Shown: in pieces, positions 53,042 through 62,363 of the stretch
Position numbering within the stretch: the stretch's first letter is position 1
Layout of the letters: every line of letters begins with the position of its first letter
Origin: Pelagilacustribacter sp045567335
GTDB taxonomy: Bacteria > Pseudomonadota > Alphaproteobacteria > Pelagibacterales > Pelagibacteraceae
Assembly (NCBI GenBank): GCA_045567335.1
Contig: JBJLCZ010000006.1
Coordinates: forward strand, 1 to 64,000
Length of the DNA stretch: 64,000 nucleotides
Direction: 5' to 3'
Translations under genes and position numbers: made by a program
Notes under the pieces: model-generated
Told to the model about the DNA's origin: nothing
Database searches by the model: none
What the model saw: the letters and a program-made list of their open reading frames with translations, nothing else

Positions 53042-53471
53042 TTATTATTTTATTTAAAACTTCTTTAAATTTAATTACAGAATCTGACTCGGAAGTTTTA
53101 AGAGCATTATAAATTCTTTTTTTTTGTGACTCATAAACTTTTTCAAAAAAAATTTTTCCTTCTTTATCTAAAAATAAATCTTTTCTTCTTGTATCACTAA
53201 TATTTTTTACTTGTTTTATCATTTTAGATTTAATTAAATCTCTTAATACTCGGTTTATACTCTGTTTCGTAATTTTTAATTTAAATATAAGTTCTCCGAG
53301 ACTAATTCCAGGATTTCTTTCAATAAGATTTAAAGCTCTCAAATGCGCAGACCCGAAATATTTTTTTTGAAGAATTTGCTTGGGATCTGAAAAAGTTTCT
53401 CTGTAAGCGTAATATAATAACTGAATAAAGTCTTTTATTTGTTCATCTTTAAGATAGAGTAAATCTTTCAT
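53028..53471 (-). CDS. MarR-family transcriptional regulator (PetP-like)
   Basis: 147 residues with the MarR winged helix: NPGISLGELIFKLKITKQSINRVL (recognition region, read in parts), RDLIKSKMIKQ, and the wing SDTRRKDLFLDKEGK. Long helices at both ends serve dimerisation. First gene of the MarR-OmpR-EnvZ cassette and divergent from ilvE across a 78-nt gap that contains an inverted repeat. It matches the petP-petR order of Rhodobacter; the ligand is unknown. Confidence 0.9.
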   Translation of the reverse strand: MKDLLYLKDEQIKDFIQLLYYAYRETFSDPKQILQKKYFGSAHLRALNLIERNPGISLGELIFKLKITKQSINRVLRDLIKSKMIKQVKNISDTRRKDLFLDKEGKIFFEKVYESQKKRIYNALKTSESDSVIKFKEVLNKIINGKK

Positions 53472-53485
53472 AATGGTAAGTTATA

Positions 53486-53514
53486 TTGACTTATTGTATT
53501 AAGAAAAATACTTT
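53486..53514 (+). promoter_or_regulatory. Candidate ilvE promoter with overlapping inverted repeat
   Basis: TTGACT (53486-53491, five of six) with a weak TACTTT -10 17 nt later (53509-53514). Between them, GTATT (53496-53500) and AATAC (53507-53511) form a 5-bp inverted repeat with 6-nt spacing, a possible site for MarR or another dimeric regulator shared by the divergent genes. Both calls are tentative. Confidence 0.3.
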
Positions 53515-53549
53515 TTTGTAACTAAAAAATCGTTATATTTAAAATAAAA

Positions 53550-54437
53550 ATGGAAACAATACCTTACGACAAAAGATCAGGAAAACTATGGTTTAATGGG
53601 AAGACTATAGAATGGGGGAATGCCAAGATACATGTTTTAAATCACGGTCTTCATTATGCTAGCTGTGTATTTGAGGGTGAAAGGGTTTATGATGGTGAAA
53701 TATTTAAACTTGAAGAACATACTGATAGATTATTTTATTCTGCTAAAAGAATGTTAATAAAAGTTCCATATAATCAAAATGAAATTAATGAAGCTTGCAA
53801 AAATATTGTTAAAATCCAGAGAGTTCAAAATGGATATGTTAGACCAGTCATTTGGAGAGGAAGTGAAATGATGGCAATCTCTGCGCAAAAAAATAAAATA
53901 AACGTAGCAATAGCCACTTGGGAGTGGGGATCTTATTTTGATCCTAAATTGAAATTAAATGGAATTAAATTAAATATTTCTTCTTGGCGCAGACCAAATC
54001 CGAACTCTATTCCATGGGATACTAAAGCTGCTGGTCTTTATATGATTTGCACTTTGTCAAAACATGAAGCTGAAAGTCAAGGTTTTACTGATTCTTTAAT
54101 GTTGGATCATGAAGGTAATATAGCTGAAGCAACAGGCGCTAATATTTTTTTCAAAAATAAAGAAAATGAACTTCACACTCCTATACCTGACTCTTTTCTT
54201 GATGGAATAACTAGAAGAGAGGTAATCTCAATAGCAAAATCTAAAGGAATTAAAGTTATTGAAAGAAAAATAAAGCCCGAAGAAATGGATAAATTCATTG
54301 GATGTTTTTTGACAGGAACCGCTGCTGAAGTAACACCCGTATCACAGATAGATAAGTATAATTTTGAAGTTTGTTCTGTTATTACGGGTTTAAATAAAAG
54401 CTATCAATCGTTGGTTAGAAAAAAATCTGCAGCTTAA
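53550..54437 (+). CDS. ilvE: Branched-chain amino acid aminotransferase
   Basis: PLP class IV transaminase for leucine, isoleucine and valine. 295 residues, typical of alphaproteobacterial IlvE. GLHYASCVFEGERVYDG is the N-terminal landmark, the PLP lysine lies in PWDTKAAGLYM, and SLMLDHEGNIAEATGANIFF and FLTGTAAEVTPV follow. It is divergent from the MarR cassette and converges on pgsA with a 4-bp overlap. D-amino acid transaminase activity is less likely. Confidence 0.95.
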   Translation: METIPYDKRSGKLWFNGKTIEWGNAKIHVLNHGLHYASCVFEGERVYDGEIFKLEEHTDRLFYSAKRMLIKVPYNQNEINEACKNIVKIQRVQNGYVRPVIWRGSEMMAISAQKNKINVAIATWEWGSYFDPKLKLNGIKLNISSWRRPNPNSIPWDTKAAGLYMICTLSKHEAESQGFTDSLMLDHEGNIAEATGANIFFKNKENELHTPIPDSFLDGITRREVISIAKSKGIKVIERKIKPEEMDKFIGCFLTGTAAEVTPVSQIDKYNFEVCSVITGLNKSYQSLVRKKSAA

Positions 54438-55018
54438 TTTTTTTTATCTTCATTAATTGCATGATCGATTCCTTTCATAAGATAGTCGTAACCAGTATAT
54501 AAAGTTAAAAAAGCTGAGAGCCATAAAAGTATTATACCAATTGTTTGCGCATTATAGTCCTGAAAATTAATAATTTTATTTCCACTTTCACCTGTTAAAA
54601 GAATCGCAATTGCAAGCATTTGTAAAAAAGTTTTTAATTTTGCAAGACCTGAAACTGGCATATCTATACTCACCTTAGCCAAAAATTCTCTTAGTCCTGA
54701 AATCAATATTTCTCTTGTTAATATTATGATTGCAGCTATTACCTCATAATTTTTTATTGTCTCATTCATAACAAGCAAGATTAAAGCTGATGCAACTATA
54801 ATTTTATCTGCTATAGGATCCAAAAGTTCTCCAAGTTTAGATTCTTCTTTAAACAATCTCGCTAAAAGGCCATCCAGATAATCTGTAAAACTAGCTAAAA
54901 CAAATAAAAAAAAGGGTATAAGATCACCAAAAAAACCGGGAATAAAAAAACTTAATACGAAAATTGGAACTATAATTATTCTACCAATGGTTAAGATATT
55001 AGGAATTTGTATTTTCAT
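54434..55018 (-). CDS. pgsA: CDP-diacylglycerol--glycerol-3-phosphate 3-phosphatidyltransferase
   Basis: Makes phosphatidylglycerol phosphate in the inner membrane. 194 residues starting IPNILTIGRIIIVP. The CDP-alcohol phosphotransferase motif is DYLDGLLARLFKEES-KLGELLDPIADK, with the D-G-x2-A-R-x8-G-x3-D-x3-D pattern intact. About five membrane helices. It follows uvrC with a 2-nt gap; uvrC-pgsA adjacency is widespread in bacteria. Confidence 0.96.
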   Translation of the reverse strand: MKIQIPNILTIGRIIIVPIFVLSFFIPGFFGDLIPFFLFVLASFTDYLDGLLARLFKEESKLGELLDPIADKIIVASALILLVMNETIKNYEVIAAIIILTREILISGLREFLAKVSIDMPVSGLAKLKTFLQMLAIAILLTGESGNKIINFQDYNAQTIGIILLWLSAFLTLYTGYDYLMKGIDHAINEDKKN

Positions 55019-55020
55019 AT

Positions 55021-56859
55021 TTATTCGTGAAAATAATTATATATTTTCTTAGCTATATTGTCTTCTATTCCTTCGACAGATTTTATTTCATCAAAACTTG
55101 CTGATTCTACTGCCCTAGCTGAACCAAAATGGTTTAATAGAGCTCTTTTTCTAAGCTTTCCTATTCCAGGTATTTGGTCAAGCAAAGATTTACTTATTCC
55201 CTTTTTCCTTCTAGTCCTGTGAGAGGTAATTGCAAATCTATGTGCTTCATCTCTTAATCTTTGAATAAAAAATAACAATGGATCATTTTTTATAAACTTA
55301 TATTCTTTATTTTCAAAATATATAGTTTCGTTTCCTGCGTTTCTATTTTTACCTTTTGCGATAGCTATTATTGGCATTTTATTTAATTTCAGATCATTTA
55401 ATATCTTTCTACTAGAGGAATATTGACCCTTTCCACCATCAATCATGACTAAGTCAGGCAAAGATAATGCACCAGATTTTTCTTTCATCACCTTTGAAAA
55501 TCTTCTAAATAAGACTTCTTTAAGCATGCCGTAATCGTCGCCCTTAACATCGTTATCTTTAATATTAAATTTTCTATATCTCTTTTTTATAAAACCTTCA
55601 TTTCCAAAAGTTATTAGGCCACCAATACAATCTGTGCCCTGTATATGACTGTTATCATAAACTTCGATTAAATTAATTTGATTATTTAATTTAAATTTTT
55701 TGGCTAATTTCTTGATCAAGCTTATGTTGCTTTGAGTTTCATTTAATTTTTGTGTTAAAGCTTGCCTTGCATTTTTTTCTGCCATAAGAGAAACTGATTT
55801 TTCTTCTTTTTTTTTAGCTACTTTGATAATAATTTTTTTATTTTCTTTTAAAGAAAAAGTTTTTTCTAATAATTTTTGCTCATTAATTTTATGACTTGTA
55901 ATTATTAATGAAGGAATAGATTTGTTCTCATAAAATTGGGCAATAAACGAGGACAAGATATTGGACAATTTTTCATCACCATCGTGTTTTGGAAAGAAAG
56001 CTTGATTACCCCAGTTTTGTTTAGATCTAAAAAAAAATACTTGTATACAAGTTTTACCAGACTCTTTGTATCCAGCTACTATGTCTGCCTCAATTAGATT
56101 AGCTTCACTTATCTTTAGTGAAGACTGAATTATATTAAGAGATTTTATTTTATCTCTAAATGATGCAGCTTTTTCAAAATCTAGTTCATTGCTGGCTTTA
56201 TCCATCTGAATAGAAAGATTTTTTTGTATTTTTCTATATTTTCCACTTGATAAAAATTCGTCCGCAGACTCTACTAATTTAGAATAATCTTCTTTACTTA
56301 TTTTTCCTCCACAAGGACCTGAACAACGTTTCAAATAATAATTGAAACAAGTTTTATTTGCTAAAGCAACTTGTTGATCAGTACAAGATCTTAATAAAAA
56401 AATTTTTTGTAGAGTTTTTATCGCACTATTTACAGCCATCGCACTAGCAAAAGGTCCAAAATATCGTCCTGGTTTATTTTTTACTCCTCGATGTTTTTCA
56501 ATACGAGGGAAATCATGTTCAGATAAAAAAATATATGGAAAAGATTTATCATCTTTTAGAAGTATGTTGAAACGAGGTTTATATTTTTTGATTAAATTTG
56601 CTTCGAGAAGTAAAGCCTCACTTTCATTAGATGTAGTAGTAGTTTCTAAATACTTTGTTTGAGATAACATTCTTTCAGTTCTTATGGGTAAGTTTCCATC
56701 CGATATATAGCTTCTTAGTCTATTAGGAATGTTTTTAGCTTTACCAATATATAAAATTTCTTTTTTAGAACTTAACATTCTGTAAACGCCAGGGTTTTTG
56801 GGTAAAAGGGGAATTTTATTTCTAATTATTCTTTTACCTAAATCTAAGTTATTTATCAT
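55021..56859 (-). CDS. uvrC: Excinuclease ABC subunit C
   Basis: Makes both incisions in nucleotide excision repair. 612 residues: GIY-YIG domain at the N terminus (PGVYRMLSSKKEILYIGKA in parts), UVR motif (about 200-235, DFEKAASFRDKI), the RNase H-like endonuclease domain with YDNSHIQGTDCIGG and LVMIDGGKGQYS, and a C-terminal HhH pair (IPGIGKLRKRALL). It overlaps folB by 4 nt; uvrB is in the same operon. Confidence 0.98.
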   Translation of the reverse strand: MINNLDLGKRIIRNKIPLLPKNPGVYRMLSSKKEILYIGKAKNIPNRLRSYISDGNLPIRTERMLSQTKYLETTTTSNESEALLLEANLIKKYKPRFNILLKDDKSFPYIFLSEHDFPRIEKHRGVKNKPGRYFGPFASAMAVNSAIKTLQKIFLLRSCTDQQVALANKTCFNYYLKRCSGPCGGKISKEDYSKLVESADEFLSSGKYRKIQKNLSIQMDKASNELDFEKAASFRDKIKSLNIIQSSLKISEANLIEADIVAGYKESGKTCIQVFFFRSKQNWGNQAFFPKHDGDEKLSNILSSFIAQFYENKSIPSLIITSHKINEQKLLEKTFSLKENKKIIIKVAKKKEEKSVSLMAEKNARQALTQKLNETQSNISLIKKLAKKFKLNNQINLIEVYDNSHIQGTDCIGGLITFGNEGFIKKRYRKFNIKDNDVKGDDYGMLKEVLFRRFSKVMKEKSGALSLPDLVMIDGGKGQYSSSRKILNDLKLNKMPIIAIAKGKNRNAGNETIYFENKEYKFIKNDPLLFFIQRLRDEAHRFAITSHRTRRKKGISKSLLDQIPGIGKLRKRALLNHFGSARAVESASFDEIKSVEGIEDNIAKKIYNYFHE

Positions 56860-57266
56860 AACCTTTTTTTTGAAATTTCAATTCCTACAGAGGATGTATT
56901 TTTAATAATTTGAGTTTTTTCTAATCTTAAATTTACTTGTAAAATATTATTATTTTTAAACAGCTCATCAAATATATCTTCCGCTAAGGCTTCTAGTAAT
57001 TCATAGTGTCTATTTTTGGTAAGTTTGACAATAATTTTTACAATTGTTTCGTAATTTACAATACTACTAAGTTTTTTATCTATCGGTGTAAGCGAAGGAT
57101 TAATGTCAATTGTGATGTTAAATCTTACTTCTTGTTTTTTTTCTTTTTCAAAATTATGAACACCAATAAATATTAAAAGTTTTAAATCAGATATTATTAT
57201 TTTTCTTTTGTAAGAATAATTTTTTTTGGCTCTTAATTTAATAATTTTAAAATTTTTTTTTTTCAT
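56856..57266 (-). CDS. folB: Dihydroneopterin aldolase
   Basis: Cleaves dihydroneopterin to 6-hydroxymethyl-dihydropterin in folate synthesis. 136 residues; a basic N-terminal extension precedes the fold, which begins KIIISDLKLLIFIGVHNFEKEKKQEV and has the pterin-site YELLEALAEDIFDELF segment and the late LEKTQ. It is coupled by 4-nt overlaps to the SDR gene upstream and uvrC downstream. Confidence 0.9.
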   Translation of the reverse strand: MKKKNFKIIKLRAKKNYSYKRKIIISDLKLLIFIGVHNFEKEKKQEVRFNITIDINPSLTPIDKKLSSIVNYETIVKIIVKLTKNRHYELLEALAEDIFDELFKNNNILQVNLRLEKTQIIKNTSSVGIEISKKRL

Positions 57267-58018
57267 TCTTTTGTATTAATTATATCTGGCGTTTTCCAAG
57301 CCAACGATTGACCACTGTCTACGCTTATAATTTGTCCTGTTATGTTATCATTCTTTATAAAATATTTAACAGTTTCGCAAATATTTTCGGGATTTACTTT
57401 ATTTTTTAGTATTAAAGATCCCCATTGTTTTTTGAAATGATTTTCTGATTGTCTTTTATTTTTTATTGTTGGACCTGGGGCCACTGCATTTACTCTGATA
57501 TTAGGAGCAAGACTCATCGCAGAAGTTTTAGTTAAAGTTTGAAGTCCAGCTTTGCTTAAAGTATATGAAAAAAAGAAAGGAGTTAATTTAAATATTCTTT
57601 GGTCAATAATATTTATTATTACTCCCTTTTTTGACTTCAAATATTTCTTGAAATTTTGAGTGAGAATGGCAGGCGCTTTTAAATTAATATTTATATGGCT
57701 ATTAAAACTTCTTTCATTAAAACTTAGTAATTCATCTTTTTCAAAAACTGAGGCATTATTAATTAGGCAATCTAAACCTTTCATCTTTTTGAAAGCAAAA
57801 GGTATTATTTTTTTGATTTGATTTGTACGAGATAGGTCAGCTTTAATTAAAAAAATTTTACAACCAATATTTTCAAGTTTTTTTTTCAATTTTTTAACTT
57901 CTTTTTCTGATTTATTATAGTGCAAAGTAATTTGTACACCATAGCCAGATAAAGATTTTGCTATTATGGCACCTAATCTAGTTGCACTACCAGTTATGAT
58001 TATTTTTTTGGCTTCCAT
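57263..58018 (-). CDS. Short-chain dehydrogenase/reductase, pteridine reductase (FolM/PTR1)-like
   Basis: 251 residues of the classical SDR fold. The cofactor motif is TGSATRLG (9-16), i.e. TGx3RxG, the variant typical of pteridine reductases rather than the usual TGx3GxG. The catalytic pair is in YTLSKAG. CLINNASVF supplies the NNA motif, and NAVAPGPT follows. Overlap with folB by 4 nt and with uvrB by 19 nt places it in folate metabolism by context. Reduction of dihydrofolate or dihydromonapterin is inferred. Confidence 0.85.
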   Translation of the reverse strand: MEAKKIIITGSATRLGAIIAKSLSGYGVQITLHYNKSEKEVKKLKKKLENIGCKIFLIKADLSRTNQIKKIIPFAFKKMKGLDCLINNASVFEKDELLSFNERSFNSHININLKAPAILTQNFKKYLKSKKGVIINIIDQRIFKLTPFFFSYTLSKAGLQTLTKTSAMSLAPNIRVNAVAPGPTIKNKRQSENHFKKQWGSLILKNKVNPENICETVKYFIKNDNITGQIISVDSGQSLAWKTPDIINTKE

Positions 58019-60168
58019 TTTTTTTGCTGTCTTTTAGTTTGAGTTCCTGGCATTCCTAAAGTTGAACGGCCTTTAGGATAAATTTTGCTTTTAAGATTAT
58101 ATTGACTAATTTTTGGATTCAATGATATCTCTAATTCACTAGCTTCTAACTTCCTAATTTCATCCCTAATTTTAGCAGCTTCTTCAAACTCTAGATTAGC
58201 CGCCGAGTCCTTCATTTTTTTATTTAAACCTTTGAGATGTTTTTTCAGGTTGCCCCCAATATTTGATTCTTTTATATTTACATAATCTTTTTCATAAACA
58301 GATTCTAAAATATCACCTATCTCTTTTTTGATAGATTCTGCAGTTATATTATTTTTTTTATTATATTTAGTTTGAATATCTCTTCTTCTGTCAGTTTCCT
58401 TTACAGCATTTATTATGCTTTTAGTTTTTTTATCAGCGTATAAAATTACCTTTCCATCAAGATTTCTTGCTGCTCTACCAATTGTTTGAACTAAAGATGT
58501 TTCTGATCTTAAAAAACCCTCTTTATCAGCGTCTAAAATAGCTACTAAAGCACATTCAGGAATGTCCAAACCCTCTCTTAATAAATTTATACCGACTAAT
58601 ATATCAAAAACACCAAGCCTAAGGTCTCTAATTATTTCAATTCTTTCTAAAGTATCTATATCAGAGTGCATATATCTGACTTTTAATCCATTTTCATGAA
58701 GGTATTCAGTTAAATCTTCAGCCATTTTTTTTGTTAATGTTGTTGCTAAAACCCTGTAACCTTTTTCAATTACTTTTGATGCCTCATGCATTAAATCATC
58801 TACTTGAGATTTAGCTGGCTTTATTTGCACCGGAGGGTCAATTAATCCTGTTGGTCTAATTATTTGATCTATATGTTTATTGTTTGTTTGTTTTAATTCC
58901 CAAGGACCGGGGGTAGCTGAAACAAAAATAGTTTGAGTTCTCATCATATCCCACTCTTCAAATTTTAAAGGTCTATTATCCATACAAGAGGGTAATCTAA
59001 AACCGTATTCAGCTAAAGTGCTCTTTCTAGTTCGATCACCTTTATACATACCATTTAACTGTGGAACAGTTACATGACTTTCATCAACAAATACAATTGT
59101 ATTGTCAGGAAAGTATTCAAATAAAGTCGGAGGAGGCTCACCTGCTTTTCTTCCAGATAAAAATCTTGAATAATTTTCAATTCCTGCACAAGTGCCAGTT
59201 GCCTCTATCATTTCTAGATCAAATTTAGTTCTTTCTCTTAATCTTTGTTCTTCTAATAATTTATTATTTTCTCTGTGTTTTTTTAATGTTGTGGCAAGCT
59301 CAGATTTAATTTGTCTAATTGCCTGATCCATAGTTGGTTTAGGGGTAATATAATGACTATTTGCGTATATTTTTACAGTTGAAAATTCATTTATTACATC
59401 ACCAGTTAAGGGATCAAATTCTTCTATTTTTTCTAACTTGTTTAAGTTAAAACTTATCCGCCAAGCTCGATCTTCTAAATGTGATGGAAATATTTCTAAA
59501 TTTTCTCCTCTTACTCTAAAAGTTCCTCTAAAAAAATTTTGATCATTTCTTTTATATTGAAGAGTAACAAAAGTTCTTATCAATTGATCTCTTTCATATT
59601 CATTATTTTTTTTAAGAGTGATTGTCATTTTACTGTAAGCTTCAACTGAACCCAACCCATATATACAAGAAACACTTGCTACTATAATAACGTCATCTCT
59701 TTCTAGTAAGGAACGTGTCGCCGAATGCCTCATTCTATCGATCTGCTCATTAATTGAAGCCTCTTTTTCAATGAACGTGTCAGATCTAGGCACATACGCT
59801 TCAGGAGTATAGTAGTCGTAGTAAGAAACAAAATATTCAACTGCATTATTCGGAAAAAAGCTTTTAAATTCTCCATACAATTGTGCAGCCAAGGTTTTAT
59901 TTGGCGCTAGTATTAAAGCAGGTCTATTTGTGGTTTCTATAACTTTTGCCATAGTAAAAGTTTTACCTGAACCTGTGACTCCTAATAACACTTGTTCATT
60001 TTTTTGTTTTTTTAGATTTATGAGCAATTCTTTTATGGCTTGAGGCTGGTCTCCAGCTGGTTGAAAATCACTTTTAATTTTAAATTTAATACCCCCCTCT
60101 AACTTCTTTCTAATAGAGTTGTTAGTATTTTCAATATCTAGTATTTTTTCTTGATAAGTATTTTGCAT
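58000..60168 (-). CDS. uvrB: Excinuclease ABC subunit B
   Basis: Damage-verifying helicase-like subunit of nucleotide excision repair. 722 residues: Walker A GVTGSGKTFTMA, the DNA-inserting beta-hairpin YYDYYTPEAYVPRSDTFIEKE in parts, VDESHVTVPQ (DEAD-like box), RIEIIRDLRLGVFDILVGINL in parts with QTIGRAARN, and the C-terminal UVR motif (AANLEFEEAAKIRDEI). First gene of uvrB-SDR-folB-uvrC-pgsA and divergent from the aspartate aminotransferase gene. Confidence 0.98.
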   Translation of the reverse strand: MQNTYQEKILDIENTNNSIRKKLEGGIKFKIKSDFQPAGDQPQAIKELLINLKKQKNEQVLLGVTGSGKTFTMAKVIETTNRPALILAPNKTLAAQLYGEFKSFFPNNAVEYFVSYYDYYTPEAYVPRSDTFIEKEASINEQIDRMRHSATRSLLERDDVIIVASVSCIYGLGSVEAYSKMTITLKKNNEYERDQLIRTFVTLQYKRNDQNFFRGTFRVRGENLEIFPSHLEDRAWRISFNLNKLEKIEEFDPLTGDVINEFSTVKIYANSHYITPKPTMDQAIRQIKSELATTLKKHRENNKLLEEQRLRERTKFDLEMIEATGTCAGIENYSRFLSGRKAGEPPPTLFEYFPDNTIVFVDESHVTVPQLNGMYKGDRTRKSTLAEYGFRLPSCMDNRPLKFEEWDMMRTQTIFVSATPGPWELKQTNNKHIDQIIRPTGLIDPPVQIKPAKSQVDDLMHEASKVIEKGYRVLATTLTKKMAEDLTEYLHENGLKVRYMHSDIDTLERIEIIRDLRLGVFDILVGINLLREGLDIPECALVAILDADKEGFLRSETSLVQTIGRAARNLDGKVILYADKKTKSIINAVKETDRRRDIQTKYNKKNNITAESIKKEIGDILESVYEKDYVNIKESNIGGNLKKHLKGLNKKMKDSAANLEFEEAAKIRDEIRKLEASELEISLNPKISQYNLKSKIYPKGRSTLGMPGTQTKRQQKKWKPKK

Positions 60169-60210
60169 TTTGTGTTATTAATAATTTAAAAAAAAATATT
60201 ATAAATTTCA

Positions 60211-61398
60211 ATGAGCATAGTTTCCAATAGTTTAAAACGTATAAAACCGTCGCCTACAATAGCAGTTACTTCAAAAGCTAGGGAAATGCGTGCTGCTGGT
60301 AAAGATGTTATAGGATTAGGGGCGGGAGAGCCTGATTTTGACACTCCTGACAACATTAAGGAAGCAGCGATAGAGGCTATAAGGGCAGGAGACACGAAGT
60401 ATACAGCTGTAGATGGAACTCCGAAATTAAAAAAAGCTATTCAAGAAAAATTTTTAAGAGAAAACAACTTATCGTATGACCTTAATCAAATTACTGTAGG
60501 AACTGGCGGAAAACAAGTTTTATACAATGCTTTTATGGCAACCATAAATAAAGGAGATGAAATAATAATACCTGCTCCTTATTGGGTTTCTTATCCAGAT
60601 ATAATACTTTTAGCTGGCGGAAAACCAAAAATAGTTAAGTGTGAGGAAAAAGATAATTTTAAACTAACCCCGTTAAAACTTAAAAAAGCTATTACTAAAA
60701 AAACTAAATGGATTATTTTGAACTCTCCGTCTAATCCAACTGGATCTAGTTATACTAAATCAGAAATAAAAGAATTAGCTAAAGTTTTAAAAAAAAATAA
60801 AAAAATTTATATTTTAAGCGATGATATCTACGAACATATTACTTACGATAATTTTAAATTTACTACCATCGCTGAAATAAAAGAATTAAAAGAAAGAACC
60901 TTAACAATGAATGGAGTAAGTAAATCATATGCAATGACAGGTTGGAGAATAGGGTATGCTGCTGGTCCAATTGAAATTATTAAAGCAATCTCAAAAATTC
61001 AATCACAATCGACCAGCAACCCTTCATCAATTAGTCAAGCTGCAGCAGTGGAAGCATTAAATGGAACACAAGATTTTATAAAAAAAAGAGCAGATTCATT
61101 CAAGGAAAGAAGAGATTTTGTAGTAGATAGCTTAAATAGCATTAAAGGACTAAGTTGTTTAAGACCTGAGGGAGCATTTTATGTATTTCCAAATTGTAAA
61201 AAATTGATAGGAAAAAAAACAAAATTTAAAACAGATAAAGATTTTGTGGAAAAACTTTTAGAAAAATCAGAGGTGGCAGTTGTACAAGGTTCAGCCTTTG
61301 GTCTGGACGGTTACTTTAGAGTTTCTTACGCTACATCAATGGAAAATTTAAAAAAAGCTATGGATAGAATAAGATCTTTTTGCGAGAGTCTTAGTTAG
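60211..61398 (+). CDS. aatA: Aspartate aminotransferase, class I
   Basis: PLP transaminase interconverting aspartate/oxaloacetate with glutamate/2-oxoglutarate. 395 residues of the AAT Ib type common in alphaproteobacteria. GLGAGEPDFDTPDNI is near the N terminus, NSPSNPTG in the middle, the PLP lysine is in NGVSKSYAMTGWRIGYAAGP, and FRVSYATSMENL lies at the end. Some homologues also act on prephenate. It is divergent from uvrB and converges on trxB with a 4-bp overlap. Confidence 0.94.
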   Translation: MSIVSNSLKRIKPSPTIAVTSKAREMRAAGKDVIGLGAGEPDFDTPDNIKEAAIEAIRAGDTKYTAVDGTPKLKKAIQEKFLRENNLSYDLNQITVGTGGKQVLYNAFMATINKGDEIIIPAPYWVSYPDIILLAGGKPKIVKCEEKDNFKLTPLKLKKAITKKTKWIILNSPSNPTGSSYTKSEIKELAKVLKKNKKIYILSDDIYEHITYDNFKFTTIAEIKELKERTLTMNGVSKSYAMTGWRIGYAAGPIEIIKAISKIQSQSTSNPSSISQAAAVEALNGTQDFIKKRADSFKERRDFVVDSLNSIKGLSCLRPEGAFYVFPNCKKLIGKKTKFKTDKDFVEKLLEKSEVAVVQGSAFGLDGYFRVSYATSMENLKKAMDRIRSFCESLS

Positions 61399-62339
61399 TG
61401 AGATAAATATTTTTCTGCTTCTAAAGCTGCCATACACCCCATTCCTGCTGCAGTTACAGCTTGTCTAAAAATTTTATCTTTTACATCTCCAGCTGCGAAT
61501 ACTCCCGGAATATTTGTGATTGTAGAGTCGGGCTTAGTTATTAAATAACCCTCTTTATCCATTTCTATTTGATCCTTAAATAAAGAAGTAGCAGGGTCAT
61601 GTCCTATAGCAATAAATAATCCATCAACTTTTAATTCAGAAATATTATTAGTCTTTAAATTTTTTATTTTAATTGCATTTACATTTTTGGGTTCAGAGGA
61701 ACCTAAAACTTCTTCAACAGCGCTGTCCCAAATAATTTCAATTTTTTTGTTATCTTTTAATTTTTTCTGTAAAAGTTTTTCTGCTCTTAATTCATTTCTT
61801 CTATGGATAAGATGAACTTTTGACGCAAACTTTGTTAAAAACATTGCTTCTTCTACAGCAGCGTTTCCTCCTCCTACAACTGCAACTTCTTTTTCTTTAA
61901 AAAAGAAACCATCGCAAGTTGCACAAGCTGAAACGCCAAATCCTCTAAAATCCTGCTCTGATTTTAGATTTAACCATCTTGCCTGTGCTCCTGTTGAAAT
62001 TATTATAGAATCCGCAGTATATGTTTGACCATTATCTCCTATGGCAGTAAAAGGTTTTTTTGATAAATCGACTTTAGCTATGTGATCTTGTATCATTTCA
62101 GTTCCCACAGCTTTAGCTTGACCTTTCATTTCATCCATTAACCATGGCCCTTGAATAACTTTCGAAAAACCAGGAAAATTTTCAACATCAGTGGTTGTTG
62201 TTAATTGACCACCTGGCTCCGATCCAAAAACCATTATTGGTTTTAGCAATGCCCTAGCGGCATATATAGCCGCTGTGTAGCCAGCCGGACCAGATCCAAT
62301 AATTAACACTTTTGTGTGTTTAGATGATTTATTATTCAT
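61395..62339 (-). CDS. trxB: Thioredoxin-disulfide reductase
   Basis: Reduces thioredoxin with NADPH through FAD and a cysteine pair. From ATG 62339 it is 314 residues, the family norm; the in-frame TTG at 62363 would add eight residues with no family support. FAD motif IIGSGPAGYTAAIYAARA in parts, redox centre SACATCDG (C139, C142), NADPH motif VVGGGNAAVEEA, and FAAGDVKDKIFRQAVTAAG in parts. Divergent from the ELM1 gene (24-nt gap). Confidence 0.97.
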   Translation of the reverse strand: MNNKSSKHTKVLIIGSGPAGYTAAIYAARALLKPIMVFGSEPGGQLTTTTDVENFPGFSKVIQGPWLMDEMKGQAKAVGTEMIQDHIAKVDLSKKPFTAIGDNGQTYTADSIIISTGAQARWLNLKSEQDFRGFGVSACATCDGFFFKEKEVAVVGGGNAAVEEAMFLTKFASKVHLIHRRNELRAEKLLQKKLKDNKKIEIIWDSAVEEVLGSSEPKNVNAIKIKNLKTNNISELKVDGLFIAIGHDPATSLFKDQIEMDKEGYLITKPDSTITNIPGVFAAGDVKDKIFRQAVTAAGMGCMAALEAEKYLSH

Positions 62340-62363
62340 TCCAATAAGGATATATAGTAACAA

